From positions 46,259,167 through 46,323,166 of the forward strand of contig NC_041011.1 of NCBI RefSeq assembly GCF_004193775.1: DNA of 64,000 nucleotides, given 5' to 3'. This DNA comes from Glycine soja. Lineage: Eukaryota; Streptophyta; Magnoliopsida; Fabales; Fabaceae. The number at the start of each line of letters is the position of its first letter. Position 1 is the stretch's first letter. A model generated the notes under the pieces. The model did not search any database. It was given only the letters and a program-made list of their open reading frames with translations, and was not told where the DNA came from. The translations under genes were made by a program, and so were the position numbers. Positions 1 through 12,694 of this stretch are shown one piece after another.

Positions 1-1010
1 ACTGGGTCATATAGTTTGATTCAAAATATAAAATTAATATTAATTAAGTAAAATAAATTCAAACCTAATTTTTACATCTTCCTATTTTAGTTAATTAATT
101 CAAGTATTTTTATCGTTGTGTAGTTAACTGTGATAACTAGAACATTAATTTTACACCTGCAGATGTATATGCAAAACGATGACATTTGGAGAATGCACGT
201 TCTTTCTTCTTTTTTTTCTTTTTTGTTTCTACAACCCAGATAAAGAGAATGCATGTTTTTGTTAAGTTAAAATGTTATTTTATTTTCGTTTTTAGTTTTC
301 TTATTTTTAATTGAGATATTTTATTTATATTTTTAAAAGATTGGTTAAATTACTTATTTGGTCCCTTTAGTTTCATGATTTATATTTTTTAGTCTCTATA
401 ATTTGAAAATGATTTTTTTATTCTTTATGATTAAATTTTAATTCTCTTTTAGTGTCGATAGTTTGAAACTGATAAATACTACATTATTTTGTAATGACCT
501 AAATAAATTTTAAATTAGAATAAAAAATAAGATTAAATGATGAAACATTATAAAAAAATTCACATTAAAAACACTTTAAGTTATGTTTAATTTATATGTA
601 TTAATCTTTATATAACACTTTGAATGTCAAAATGTAAATTTGAGTTTAACTTAATAACAAAAAAATTTGTTGTTACTAATGGTGTTTCTCCCTCTTTCCT
701 CAAACTACAGAGCCACCACCCAGCTAGCTACTGTCGTCGCAAGCCACCACGCACCAAAGCTACCCACCCACCTTGCAAGTTGTCGCCATCGCTACACAAA
801 ACTTATAACCAAGAGTAGAATCAACAATCAACAAAAAGCAACTAAGAGAAATTAAGTAAAGAAAAGAGAGAAAATATAAAGAAAAAGTCATTGCGGTCAT
901 ACCTGCAAATGTTGGGAGGGAGAGGAAAGATTTAGGCAAGAGAATGAGACGAAAGAGTAGGGTTGTTGGTGGTAGCTAGAAAGGTCATAAAATTAGCAAC
1001 TACAATTTTT
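1..1010. other. AT-rich intergenic spacer, no gene recognised
   Basis: Low-complexity AT-rich DNA. Around 355-480 it carries phrases such as 'ggtccctttagtttcatg' and 'tttagtctctataatttg', which are typical of dispersed plant fold-back repeats. A short open frame at 624-818 has no recognisable domain or coding character. Confidence 0.6.
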
Positions 1011-1019
1011 TTTTTTAAA

Positions 1020-1395
1020 ATATTCATTACGAAAAGTCATTAGATTATGCTCGATAAAATTAGTTGATAACTGATCGTTTGAAGTTAACTTATTAAATAT
1101 TATAAGATTCGATAAAATTAATTATTGAAAAATATAAAATGAGAAAAAAATAATAAAATTATGATTTATTTAAAAATAATAATAAAAAAATGATATATTA
1201 AAAATAAAAGTAAAAAAGATATGAAAAACTAAAAATTAAAATTAGTGTTTTAAAAAAATTTACTTCAAAAAGAATATTTCAAAAAACATTAAAAATTACT
1301 TAAAAAAATTTATTTATCGAACAGTTAAATAAGTTTTTTAATAAATAAATAAAATTTAAAACTAACTAAAATAAATTGGTGAACATAACCTTACA
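1020..1395. repeat. MITE-like AT-rich repeat, copy 1
   Basis: A block of A-rich sequence is bordered on the left by 'agattatgctcgataa' and on the right by 'gaacataacctta', which resembles the inverted complement of the left end. A second block at about 9500-9810 has the same texture and ends in 'ttatcgaatataatctt', whose complement nearly matches the left border here. I infer two diverged copies of one small non-autonomous DNA element. Borders are approximate and no target duplication was proven. Confidence 0.4.
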
Positions 1396-2023
1396 AAAAA
1401 AACACTTTTTTTGGAATTATTAATTTACAACTATTTAATTTACCAACGACTTGACCTTCACTAATTGGGATTGTCTCATGCCTTATGCTAATTAATTGTC
1501 CGTTGTTGGTGATATTAATTTACAACAATTAACTGACAACTTAATTAAAATATATTGAAGATATGATGATTTTTTGTTCTTTCATTATATTATAGATTAT
1601 TTTATTAGAGTTTAATTTTTATGTAGTTATAATATAAAGAAAAGACAAGGACGGATACGGGGGTAGCACGGGCTTCAGTCCCCCTCTCTCTCAAAAGCTT
1701 TTTATTTCTTTTAGTAACCTTTTCTTAAATTTTTTAATTAATATATAATAATTAATGAAATATACACTATTTATAGTAAAAATATATATACTTATTAATA
1801 AATCTAATAATATATATATTATCAATGATTATATATTAATTTTTAATAATATTTGTTATCATTAATTATAATTTAACTCAAAGAAATATGTATACTAATT
1901 AATAGATACGATAAGAGTGACATTTTTATATTTTTTTTTATCAATTTTTATTAAAATTATATTATAAACATATTAGTATATAATGTTTATATATAATTGT
2001 TATAAAAATGGATGACTTTTGGT

Positions 2024-2310
2024 TATAAGAAAAAAATATGTTTTTAGTTTTTATAGTTTCATTCAATCTCGTGTTTAGTTTTTGAACATTGAGCAATTTA
2101 ATTCCTAAATTTTAAATTATTTTTAGTCCCTCTTTATCCAAGTTAAAAAAAAGTACAAAAATTGGGGAGCAAGCCAAGAGACTAAAATCATTTTTAAGAA
2201 AAAATTCAAAAACTAAATTGCATGATATGAAAATTCGGGGACTAAAAATAAAATTCATCAAAAATAATCAAAAATATAGGTGACCAAAAACTTATTTTAT
2301 CCTAGTTATT
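2024..2310. repeat. Fold-back (inverted-repeat) element
   Basis: The left arm contains 'gtttagtttttgaac', 'gcaatttaattcctaaat' and 'tttttagtccct'. The right arm contains 'ggggactaaaaata', 'ttcaaaaactaaattgcat' and 'agactaaaatcattttta', which are imperfect inverted complements in reverse order. The outer ends are also alike ('atatgtttttag' and 'ccaaaaactta'). No coding potential is seen. It is probably a MITE-type repeat. Confidence 0.5.
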
Positions 2311-3189
2311 ATTATATCTAATGAGTTTGTTTCTTTTTTTGTGATGAAATTATTATTTGTTTGATTGCTATTGTAAAATAAAAAATTCTTTCAAAACTTA
2401 AACAAAAAAAATTAATATGAATTATTTGTTTCCTATATCATTTGAATGAAAAAATGGTTTGTTTTACTTAAAAAATTAATAAATAATTTTATAAAATTCA
2501 TTGATTATTAAATATTTATTTGTTAGAAGTTAGATATTTAAATAATTAAAGTAAAAAAAAAACCAACCATTTTGATGCATTACTAGATCCGTTCCTGTGT
2601 AAAGAGTTTTAAAGATTGTAATTTGAAATCATAATCAACGTGACTTATAATTATTGTAAAAATGAACAATTTTTTATTAGATGCCAATATAATTTTTTTT
2701 ACATAATTGATATATAGACTATTTTCTCACTTTATAGTTACAAATTATTATTTTTAATAATTATTATTTTAAAATATTTACTTAAATTGATTTTTTAATT
2801 AGTTGTCTATGTAAAAAAAAAAATATTGGCAACATAGAAGACTTTCACTCTTACAATTAAATGTTTTCATTATTTGGGAATGAAGTTTCTTGCGTTGAAT
2901 TTTCAAATGACTATATTATGTAGTGAAAATTCTCTGATGCATCGCTTTCTCTCTTCTTTTCAAATCATTAGTAATTAAAATTAGAAACCTCAGATTACAA
3001 ATTTACAATTTAAATTATTCATAATGAATATGATATATAGTTTCTAAAATAATTTTATATTATAATTAAAATATAATTTATATTAACAAATTATTTTTCA
3101 TAATTTCAATTATATAAAAAAGCAATTATATATCTTATGTACAATTCACATGATAAAACATTACAGTAGTTAGGATTAATATTTCCTAT

Positions 3190-3194
<5 letters not shown>

Positions 3195-3268
<74 letters not shown>
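3195..3268. repeat. (AT)n microsatellite
   Basis: About 37 uninterrupted AT units lie about 380 bp upstream of the PS1 start codon. The open frame read across it (about 3106-3360, minus) is an artefact of the Tyr-Ile repeat. Confidence 0.97.
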
Positions 3269-3271
<3 letters not shown>

Positions 3272-3561
3272 ATAAGAAATACAGTGAATGAACTCAGCAA
3301 AAAAAAGAAGACATACGGTGAACAATTAAATCTTGATTCCTTTGAGTCAATCTTGATCAAAACCCGTTAACAACTATTCACAAAAACAAAAAGAAAAAAG
3401 AATCCCATTAACAGGTAATTTAAAAACATATTTCATAATATTGTTTCCTTTAACAAATGGGTCAAATATATAAAATTTCTTCTCGTGGAGTTGTAACGGT
3501 TGGAGAAAAAGATAGCCGTTGGACACAGCATAACATAGCCTTCTCCAAATATTAAAAAAAA

Positions 3562-3571
3562 TATATATAAA
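3562..3571 (+). promoter_or_regulatory. Probable TATA box of the PS1-like gene
   Basis: TATATATAA followed by 'aatcctctcacacag' lies 76-85 bp upstream of the ATG at 3647. The pyrimidine-rich 'ctcacacagtctcactcact' about 30 bp downstream would suit a transcription start. This rests on consensus and spacing only. Confidence 0.5.
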
Positions 3572-3646
3572 ATCCTCTCACACAGTCTCACTCACTCACT
3601 TCCCAAGTTTCAACCAAAAGGATAATAATCTTCTTCTTGTTCTTCA

Positions 3647-6600
3647 ATGGCAGAAAAGAAGAACCCAGAACAAGAAGAACAACACCGATTCCCAGTTCTG
3701 ACAGTGCTCAAGAACAACGCAATCCTCAAGAACATCTTCATCGTACTCGATGAACACGACGAGGATCAGACGGTTCTGATTGGACGACACCCTAACTGCA
3801 ACATCGTCCTCACGCACCCCAGCGTGAGCCGCTTCCACCTCAGGATTCGCTCCAACCCCTCTTCCCGCACTCTTTCACTCGTTGATTTGGCTTCTGGTAA
3901 CTTTCTCGTTATTTTTTTCTTTTATCGACAAATGTTAATCATTGGTTTGTTAGTCTTTTGTTAGCAGGAGAGATCGAAACCTTTCCCCTCCTTTTATTCT
4001 TTGTTAATCACTCAACCAACCTTATATCTGCTGTTAGTCATTGATTATTGATTAAACGAATCGTTTCTTGTTGTTTTTACTTCTGTTTTCTTGCTTTGAA
4101 TCTTGATGATGGGTTTTTATTCTGTGTGGGGCAGTGCAGGGTACGTGGGTGCGTGGGAGGAAGCTCGAGCCAGGAGTGAGTGTAGAATTGAAGGAAGGTG
4201 ACACCTTCACTGTTGGGATTTCCACTAGGATTTATCGTCTCAGCTGGGCTCCTCTTACCCAATTGGGTGTCGTTGTGCCCCAACAACATCAAAAAGAAGA
4301 TGAACAAGAAAACATAATCAAGGTACCTTTTATTCTTTTTTTACTTTCTGGTTAAACTAAACCATTCACTTGTGTGTACAATAATTCTCTTTGTTACAAG
4401 TTTTAATCTTGTACAAGAAAACTGTGATTTGTCCCTACACATGTATAAAGGCTTACTTTTGGTCCTTGTCGCTAATATTATTAGACAAATCTTTCTGGCA
4501 GTATTTTTTTTTTTTGATCAGCATCTTTCTGGCAGTATAAAACCATTAGAAAACCAAAACTTAATTTTTACAAATGTGAGACTAAAACTTAAAATGAGGA
4601 CAACTGCAAGGACTAAGTGAATAGTTTAACCTTACTTTTATCAGGTGTTGGTGAAGTTTTCTTCTTGTTCGTTTGGAATTTTGGGAATTTTTTAGGATAG
4701 TGAATTTTTGAGAATTGAGACATTTAAAGGGATGCAGATGTTTGGTAAAATTGTCGTCTAAAAGCTTGAGGAGTAGTTGGGTTTATTTATTCAGGGCGTT
4801 TGCTTGTTATTTGTTAAGTAATGCTTGATTTCTCTCTCTTTTGGTTTGGGCCTGCAGGATGAGAATTTGGAACACACTGCAGAACAAGATATTCCGATGT
4901 CTGAAGACATTGTTTCTGTTTGTTGTGATGAAGAAAGGAAGATCCATTCTGAAGATGAGGCATTGGGAGTTCCCAATGGAACTGAAACATCATGTTTTCC
5001 TACAAACTCTTGTGTTGAAAACATAATTTGTGACTGTCAATTATCACCCCCATACATACAATCACCCCCTTGTGCACAACCGGTTGATGAGCTTGATAAC
5101 ACCAAGAAAATTGAAGCTCGTCTCGAAGTGGAGATGCCTGGAGAAACTAATTTGCTTTGCACATTGAGGGAATATTTGAAACACAACATATGTCTGCCAG
5201 TTGTGGAAGCAGTCCAGGGGACCAAGATGCAGCAATTTCAAGCCCCACATGATACTTTTACCGGACAACCACCTTCCTTGGAAATGCATTGGTCCAGCTT
5301 TCAAATAAATATTGATCCTTCGTCTTTTGATGAAAAACATGCTGCTGCAGTGCCTGTAATACCTACAGAATCTGAATTTGGATGCACACATGGAGATAAT
5401 GACAAGGTTGAAGGTATTTTAACTACTGCACCAAGAAGTTTCAATTCTGAGAACACATGTTTGATAGTTGACGAAGATATCCCTGATTCTGAATTTCATA
5501 AAATGGAAGTTGTTGAAGAAGTTTCTGTGGATTCAGTACCTGATGGAGAAAAACAAGATGAAATGCATGGGTCAAGCTCACCTACAAATCTTGATCCCGC
5601 GTTTTTAGATGAAAAACATGTTGCTGCAGTGGCTGTAATACCTACAGAATCTGAATTTGGATGCACATACGGAGATAATGACAAAGTTGAAGATATTTTA
5701 ACTACTGGATCAAGAACATTCAATTCTGAGAACACATGCTTGATAGTTGACAAAGATATTCCTGATTCTGAATTTCATCAAATGGAAGTTGTTGAAGAAA
5801 TATCTGTGGATTCAGTACCTGATGAAGAAAAACAAGATGAATGCGATGAAGAGAACCTGAATGGTAAATCTTGCCGTGAGGAAGGGTACTCACTAGATGA
5901 AGTAGTTGAAGATAATGGAAACAAATGCATTAAAAACATAGATCCTGCATCTTTTGATGGAAAGGGCTTGACTGCAGTATCTGTAATACCCACAGAATTT
6001 GAATTTGGATGCACACTCGGAGATAATGAAAGGATTGAAGATATTTTAGAAATGGAGTCAAGAACTATCAATTCTGAGAACACATCCTTACTAGATGAGA
6101 AAGCTATTGCTGTTACCAAATTTCAACTAGTCAATATTGTTGAGGAAGGGGGGTACTCACTGGATGAAGTAGTTGAAGATAATGGAAACAAATGCATTAA
6201 AAACATAGATCCTGCATCTTTTGATGGAAAGGGCTTGGCTGCAGTAACTGTAATACCCTCAGAATCTGAATTTGGATGCACACTCGGAGATAATGAAAGG
6301 ATTGAAGATATTTTAGAAATGGAGTCAAGAACTATCAATTCTGAGAACACATCCTTGCTAGATGAGAATGCTATTGCTGTTACCAAATTTCAAGTAGTCA
6401 ATATTGTTGAAGAAGTTGCTATGGATTCAATATCTGATGGAAACAAATGCATTAAAAACATAGATCCTGCATCTTTTGATGGAAAGGGCTTGGCTGCAGT
6501 AACTGTAATACCCTCAGAATCTGAATTTGGATGCACACTCGGAGATAATGAAAGGATTGAAGATATTTTAGAAATGGAGTCAAGAACTATCAATTCTGAA

Positions 6601-8692
6601 AACACATCCTTGCTAGATGAGAATGCTATTGCTGTTACCAAATTTCAAGTAGTCAATATTGTTGAAGAAGTTGCTATGGATTCAATATCTGATGGAGAAA
6701 AACAAGATAAATGTGGGAAGGAGTTGGAGTCAAAGTTGCCGGCTTCCCTGAATGCGAAGTCCTGTCACGAACAAGGTAAGTCAGTGGCTGAGATAGCTGA
6801 AGATACTGGAAAAAAATGTGCAAGCAGCATCTCCTCCACATCATTTCAAGTAGAATCACCAAATTCTTCGATGCCTCGGGAACAGACCCCTCAATCTCTC
6901 ACTGCTGTGACAAGATGCTCTGGAGGGGAGTTCCTTGAAAACCATGTCAAACCAACAGAGAAAAGCTCAGCCTTTGGCAGTATCTGGTCAAGGTGTAAGC
7001 CTGCTAGTGCTCCCCTAGTTCAAGCCAGAAAGAGTAGATTTATGAGCACAGCTAAGGTTGGCACTGAAGTTAAAAGGAGTAATGAGAAGAATGTTGCCAT
7101 AAATAAATTAATGCCGAAGGATCTTTCTGCTGTTTTTGATGAGGAGAAAGAAGCATTCATTCTAAATAAGGAAAATTTAAGCCCAAATACCTATCACTTG
7201 CAGTTTATGAGAAAGAGAGATAAGCCAGAAGAAATTAAACATTCCATATCACAAAGGTCACCCAATTTGAGCTATTTTAGTCCCAGGATCTATTTAGACA
7301 AAAGAATAAGCAGTGTTTCAAACAAAGTGAACCAGACTCCAAAAGTAGCTCAAGAATGGAAGTCACAAAGAAAGCCTCTTCAATGTCATATCAACTTGGT
7401 CCATGAGCAAGATATGATGGAGTTAAAAAAGAACAGAGTGGAAAAGGTAGCACCCTTCCCATCACTAATGAACTCAGGAGGGAACCATAAATCAGTGACT
7501 GTTTCTGCTGCAAAAAGCATTGATGATGTGCCTATTTGTGGACAGATTTCAAATAAGTGCACTAAAACTTCTGTAAGTCAACATATATTCATATATCATT
7601 CTTATTGTAGATGGCTCAAGAGTTCATTTTAGCATATAGATGCTTACTTTTGTTTTGTTTTCAGCAGCATACTAGTAGAGAACAAAAGAGGAGCTGGGAC
7701 ATGGTTGTAGACACTGCTTCTCTTCTGAACAAGGAGTCAAGGAAAGCTTTGCAGCTTCTACAAGGCCTCAAGGGGACTCGTTTAATCATTCCAAGTTTGG
7801 GTAATGAGTTTTAGATGCCTTGTTATTATCTTTGTTTGGATTGGAAGTGCTGTTGTTTTTCACAGAAGTCAAAAACTGGTTCTCACACTCACACTTTAAT
7901 GTCAGTCATAAGGGAACTCGGCAGCATGAAGCAAAAATTTAGAATTTTCAGAACAACTTCAGAGGCTTCTTTGGCATTAGAGTGGATTGAAGAATGCTTG
8001 GAGAAAACAAGGTGGTGGATTCATATCCAAAGCTCAATGGAGGAGTTCAGGCTGACAGCTCTAACCCATCATGCTTCTCCTCAGACTCGGTTTATTGAAG
8101 AGAGTTGGGCTTTTCCTGGTTTCACCTTGAAGAAATGTGCTTCACCTAAAGTTGAAGATCACATCCTTGACTCTGCCCTTCAATATGGAAGAAAGGAGAA
8201 TGTTGGACAACTTGTCCTTCTTAGTAGTGATGTCTCATTGAAAATAAAATCCATGGCAAAGGTACTTCTTTCTCTTGGACAAAAACCATTAGTGTGTTTG
8301 AATTAGATTCAGTTTTCTCGGATTCAATTCCAATTTCACGTAGAAAGCCAAAGCAACAAATAGTTGTTTTCACCTTTTGAATTTTTCACCATGATTTTGG
8401 AAGCCGGAATTGAATTGATTCCGGTAACTATCCAAATACACTATATATCTTGTCATATCTCATTTTCCTAACTCCTTGATTTTGGAATCTCTCACTTCTG
8501 CAGGGGTTGCTATGTGAGACAGTGCAACAATTTCGGCAGAGTTTAGTGAACCCCTTCTCTGAGAGGTTCATGTGGCCAAAGAGCTCTCCTCGAGGACTGA
8601 CTTGGTCTTGCCAAGATGATTTAGTTTTAAGGGAGAAATATTGTGGATTGCCATCAAAAGCTGGTTTGAAGCTCATTACTTTCCATGATTAG
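3647..8692 (+). CDS. PS1: PS1-like FHA and PIN domain protein
   Basis: Exons: 3647-3896, 4135-4322, 4858-7572, 7665-7800, 7906-8261, 8504-8692. They join in one frame to 1277 aa. Exons 1-2 encode an FHA phosphopeptide-binding domain (about residues 20-125) with the conserved Gly46-Arg47 and Ser61..His64. Exons 4-6 (about 1052-1277) encode a PIN-type nuclease-like fold, with the acidic residue in VVDTASLLNKESRKAL, then VIRELGSMK and SSDVSLKIKSMAK. The long exon 3 is an acidic, low-conservation linker with five tandem units. In Arabidopsis, PARALLEL SPINDLES 1 has this FHA-linker-PIN layout and controls spindle orientation in male meiosis II; loss gives unreduced pollen. That role here is inferred from homology. 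The first base of exon 4 is ambiguous (7665 or 7668, a CAGCAG acceptor). AtPS1 is somewhat longer, as I recall. Confidence 0.9.
5308..6711 (+). repeat. Five tandem coding repeats in PS1 exon 3
   Basis: Units begin at 5308, 5587, 5935, 6202 and 6457 and are about 93, 116, 89, 85 and 85 codons long (protein residues about 297-764). Each starts with an Asn-Ile/Leu-Asp-Pro motif followed by SFD.K and a V.VIP.E.EFGCT.GDN segment, then an acidic VVEE or IVEE stretch. Units 4 and 5 (6184-6438 and 6439-6693) differ, by eye, at one base (GAG/GAA). The spacings keep the reading frame. Confidence 0.93.
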
Positions 8693-9499
8693 TTTCTTAA
8701 CTGTAATAATAATATTCTCATTTTTCAGTTTTCAAACTTACTCTTAAGATTCAGTTTTGATAATTGGTGTCACACCTCGGATTTAACATGCCACATTGCA
8801 TATCCATCAAACTAAACGGAGAGTCGAAGACAGACGTGGGAGAAAGTGGTGATATCCTCTATAATTTAGCTGATAAAGTTGTTTTAATTGATATTTAATT
8901 CCTTTATAAAAGTTATATTCTATTAAAAGAATGTTATTCAATAACTATTGGTACAAGTGATAACAATTTATGTCTTTAAAATAGGTCAAGATTTGAATCT
9001 TGGTTGATCTTTGAATATGAAATAAATATGTTGAAAAGAGAATATATTTTATGTCCATTTAGTGTCCGAAGAAAATTTGTTACTACTTTCAATGGAAACG
9101 ACTTCATATCAATTAGGGAAAAAATATTGTTTAATTTCATATAGTAACTTTTTATAAAAATGTCTTCACATTCACTTTTTTTCTTTTTAATAATGTATTC
9201 TTTTTATCCTGTATCAGAATTTTTAAGCAACTGACCCCATGCATGTTGAATTAAAAAAAAAAAATCGGCCACAATCGTAAGCCACTGAAAAAGGCGTTGT
9301 TTTGTCATACAAGAAGTACAAGACTGAATGAATGACTGAGCTTGGAACACGGTACCGAAATGGTTTAGAAATTAGAAGGCACCTTTACGGCACATGCCAT
9401 CCACATGAGCAAGAAAAATGATAAATGTATCTTTTTTATTAATGTAAATGGTGGGAAAAAAAGTGATAAGAGAATGTGGTAAAGAAAAATTGAGGTAAA
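8693..9499. other. Intergenic spacer between PS1 and STOP1, including 3' UTR
   Basis: This holds the 3' untranslated region of the PS1-like gene and AT-rich spacer. A dispersed-repeat-like phrase ('ggtcaagatttgaatcttgg') occurs near 8982. No coding region was recognised. Confidence 0.6.
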
Positions 9500-9810
9500 G
9501 AAAAAGTAAAAAAATTATGTAAAACTAATTGAAAGATTAACTGATAGCTAAAATTAAAAAAAAAATTGTTAAATGAAAAGTATTTGATAAAATTATTTAT
9601 TAAAGTAGATGAAAAATATAAAATAACAAAAAAATAATAAATATAAAAAGATAACAAGAAAATAAATAAATATATCAAAAATAAAAATAAAAAATATAAA
9701 AAGTTAGAAAAAAATTAAAAAAACTTATTTTTCAAATAAACAAATAATTCTTTCTATTAATAAAAAAAATTAAAAACTTACTTAAATGTCTTATCGAATA
9801 TAATCTTAAT
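9500..9810. repeat. MITE-like AT-rich repeat, copy 2
   Basis: Same A-rich texture as the block at 1020-1395. It ends with 'cttatcgaatataatctta', nearly the inverted complement of the left border of that block. Probably a member of the same small repeat family. Borders are uncertain. Confidence 0.35.
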
Positions 9811-10264
9811 ATTCACCTCTAAGTATGTATTATAAGTGTAAATATGATTAATTTTATTTTATAAGTAGTTAAAAATAAATGTAATAGTATATAATTATTG
9901 GTGTTAATAGCATTAATCACCTACTGTCAAAAAAATAAATAGTATTAATCACCTACATATGGAGTTTTACACCAAATGTCCACCTACATGTGATATTTTT
10001 TTAGTTGTACTAATGATGACAAGTGTCACTTCTTTTTTTACTTCATTTTTGAAGATTTATATTGGAAAACAAACATTTAATGCACAGTAAAAAATGATAT
10101 TTTTTTTATAAATACAGATAAAATTTAAATATAAAACTTATCTTTTTTCAATATAAAGAAAGGGGGAGTACAAGATATTACCTGGATTTACAAATTAGAC
10201 AAAAACAAAAGGATTATTCGTTAACAGGGGAATAAAGAAAACATAGACATGTAGAGTAACATTA

Positions 10265-11788
10265 TTATAAATTGTCGCTATCAAATTTGGGAGCATAATT
10301 ATAGGATCCCGACATGGGGAAAGAGAAAGAAGCTTCTGAATCTTCAAATGGAGGTTGGGAGAATTCATTAAACGCCCCAAAGTTACAGCCTTCGAAGTTC
10401 AACGATGAGAAATAATTCATGGGATCATCAATATTACCTTTCATGTCCATGATGTTTTGAACTACGTTTTCACTTGAAGGATTTGATCCAAAACAGAAAT
10501 TAATACTTTCTACCTTATTGTTGCTTTCTCTGTTCTGGATATCAGGTGGCTCAGCCACTCCTTTGGTTTCATCCAAAGGAATAGCAGGTGTATGGCCTTG
10601 GAATAGAGCAATGTGTCCAAAAAGCTTGTCTTTCCTTGAAAATGTTGTGCCACATGAACAAAGCCATTTATCCTTACCACAGTGTTTTTCATGAGTTTTA
10701 AGGTCTGCCATGACTGAAAACTTCTTGGTGTTGCATCTGCTGCAAGTGTAGCTCTTGTCACAGTGTGTTCTCTTGTAGTGGTTTTTGACACACAAAATGG
10801 TCTTTAGTGGTTGGAATTTCTTGTGATCCTTGTTACGCTTGCAGCCGGCATAGGGGCAGGAATACCTCTTGATAAGCTTTGGTTCAGACCCGGTTTCTTT
10901 GTGTGGTTTTGCAAGAGCTGCAGGAGTTTTGTACTTGTCACCATGGCCACGCATGTGCATTCGGAGATTTGCATCCCTCTTGAATCCTTTCCCACATATT
11001 GTACAGAAATGTGTGTGAGGAGCGAGGATTTCTTCTTTTTCTAATTGCAAAATCTCGTAGGAACCGGGTGGAAGATTTTCTCCCTCATCCGCATCTTCTT
11101 CATCTTTTGGCTCATGCTCTTCCATATTGTAGTTTTGTTCCATTTCCAATTTATTTGGTAGATCATTCTGAGTGGACTGATCAAACAGTTTATTTCCACT
11201 GTTATTTTGTGGCCTAATACCACTACTTGGTTCTGATCCAAAAGGGAGGTTAATCCCATGAAGCTGGTCAAGCTGGCCAACCAAGGGATTTGTGTTTGTG
11301 AGGGTGTGCCTAACAGAGGGGAGAAGACTACCAGCAGTAGAGATCAATTGAACAATGATCGATGTAAGATCGGCTGTGATGAGCTGCTGTTCCTGAGTCA
11401 CCAGTTCATGAGGTTGTCCAAAAGGTTGGCACTTTTTATTAACAATTACATGCACTAGATCCTGAAGCTGATGAATCTTTTCTTCAAGGAAGGAAAGGTT
11501 ATTCAACATTGCACTTGGATTCCAATCTTGGAGTTTACTGGTATGTGATGAGTTACTCAGTGGACAATTTTCCTGGTCAGGGATATCAATATCTGCATTA
11601 GATTCACCTGGAAGTACAGATTGAGTTGGAGGAGAGGGTTGGATGAATTCTTTGAAAGGTGATTCAATCCTGACCCCATAGAAAGAGGGAGGATCAGAGG
11701 ACAAATTTGTTTGTAGTCCATTCCCAGGAGAAGTTAAGGAAGAGGTCCTTGTGCAGTTTTTAGCGCATAAGCTTCCTTTTGGATCCAT
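10265..11788 (-). CDS. STOP1: STOP1-type C2H2 zinc-finger transcription factor
   Basis: A single coding exon of 507 aa; the start is the ATG at 11788 (MDPKGS..). The frame stays open further upstream, but that part lies in a 5'UTR intron. Four C2H2-type fingers lie at about residues 260-400. The first is classic (FCTICGKGFKRDANLRMHMR..H). The later ones have the unusual C-x5-C form and closely spaced Cys/His (CPYAGCKRNKDHKKF, CSRCNTKKFSVMADLKTHEK). The N-terminal half holds a coiled-coil-like stretch (LSFLEEKIHQLQDLVHVI), and an acidic segment precedes the fingers. Arabidopsis STOP1 (about 499 aa) is a nuclear regulator of proton and aluminium tolerance genes such as ALMT1; function here is by homology. 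Full length with no breaks seen. Confidence 0.93.
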   Translation of the reverse strand: MDPKGSLCAKNCTRTSSLTSPGNGLQTNLSSDPPSFYGVRIESPFKEFIQPSPPTQSVLPGESNADIDIPDQENCPLSNSSHTSKLQDWNPSAMLNNLSFLEEKIHQLQDLVHVIVNKKCQPFGQPHELVTQEQQLITADLTSIIVQLISTAGSLLPSVRHTLTNTNPLVGQLDQLHGINLPFGSEPSSGIRPQNNSGNKLFDQSTQNDLPNKLEMEQNYNMEEHEPKDEEDADEGENLPPGSYEILQLEKEEILAPHTHFCTICGKGFKRDANLRMHMRGHGDKYKTPAALAKPHKETGSEPKLIKRYSCPYAGCKRNKDHKKFQPLKTILCVKNHYKRTHCDKSYTCSRCNTKKFSVMADLKTHEKHCGKDKWLCSCGTTFSRKDKLFGHIALFQGHTPAIPLDETKGVAEPPDIQNRESNNKVESINFCFGSNPSSENVVQNIMDMKGNIDDPMNYFSSLNFEGCNFGAFNEFSQPPFEDSEASFSFPMSGSYNYAPKFDSDNL

Positions 11789-11813
11789 TTTAAACGCAGA
11801 GAAATCAAAATCC

Positions 11814-12694
11814 CTGTCAATCAAAGGTATCAGTGTAAAGAACAGGTGATTTACATCAAATATTTTATAAACAATTAACAGTAAAATAAAGCCATATGGT
11901 ATTAGATGTTTGCTTAAAGATCCAACTAGCCTAGATGCGATCACTAAAAGGATCTGAAGTAATAAGATGAAGTGGGAAAATATACATATGATCCCCATTA
12001 GAAGAAATATACCATTCAACATACGTTTCCATGCAAATATACAAATATCACATACCATAAGATAGACAATTGGCATCAGATTCATGAAATCAAAACCACT
12101 CTAGAAAATCAATAAACTTTTTATGGTAATATGGCCAATTAGAGTGTAAAAGCTAAGCCTTCAATTTAGTCAATACAATTACCCACAACTCTCAAGATCA
12201 AGCTAGCTATCTTTCTCTTCAGATCCAAAAATCCATATTCAAAATTTTCCCCTTTTATTTAATATTTATATTTAAGTCATCGTACAATCAGGAAAAAAAC
12301 AAACAAACAAATAAACAAGCCCTCACCCATCACCCTTCAGTTCTTTTATAAGAAGCTGCATATTCCAATACCCCATTTGTAGATAATCAATCACCAAATC
12401 TCTTAAAGGAAGCACTCAAAAATCTCTACATTCACTCACTCTCACATCTTGTTCTTCCAATCATTAACTATCCCTATTTCAAAAATACCAAAATCTGTTG
12501 CAACAAAACACCAATTCAGATTTTGACACCACAAAAGAGAGTCAATTCAGAAAAACCCCATCAAAAGATTCGATTTACCAATATAAAAATTCCAACCCCC
12601 CCCCAAAAAAAAGGTGCAGAGAAAAGATGCATGCTTTCTGACCAAACCCTGGACATAAAAGTAGCAGCAGAAATCCAAAGAATAAAGAACTTAC
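11814..12694 (-). other. Probable 5'UTR intron of the STOP1 gene
   Basis: On the minus strand a donor (GCT|GTAAGT, 12694) and an acceptor (TTGACAG|GG, 11814) frame an 881-bp intron ending 25 bases before the ATG. The coding frame runs upstream through the acceptor without being coding. The first UTR exon would lie at about 12695-12850. Predicted from splice consensus only. Confidence 0.55.

Noticed and set aside
624..855. Two overlapping short open frames
   Set aside because: No ATG context, homology or splice partners; low-complexity His/Pro/Lys translation in spacer.
3106..3360. Minus-strand open frame of 84 aa
   Set aside because: Produced by the (AT)n microsatellite, which reads as an alternating Tyr-Ile run; no real protein.
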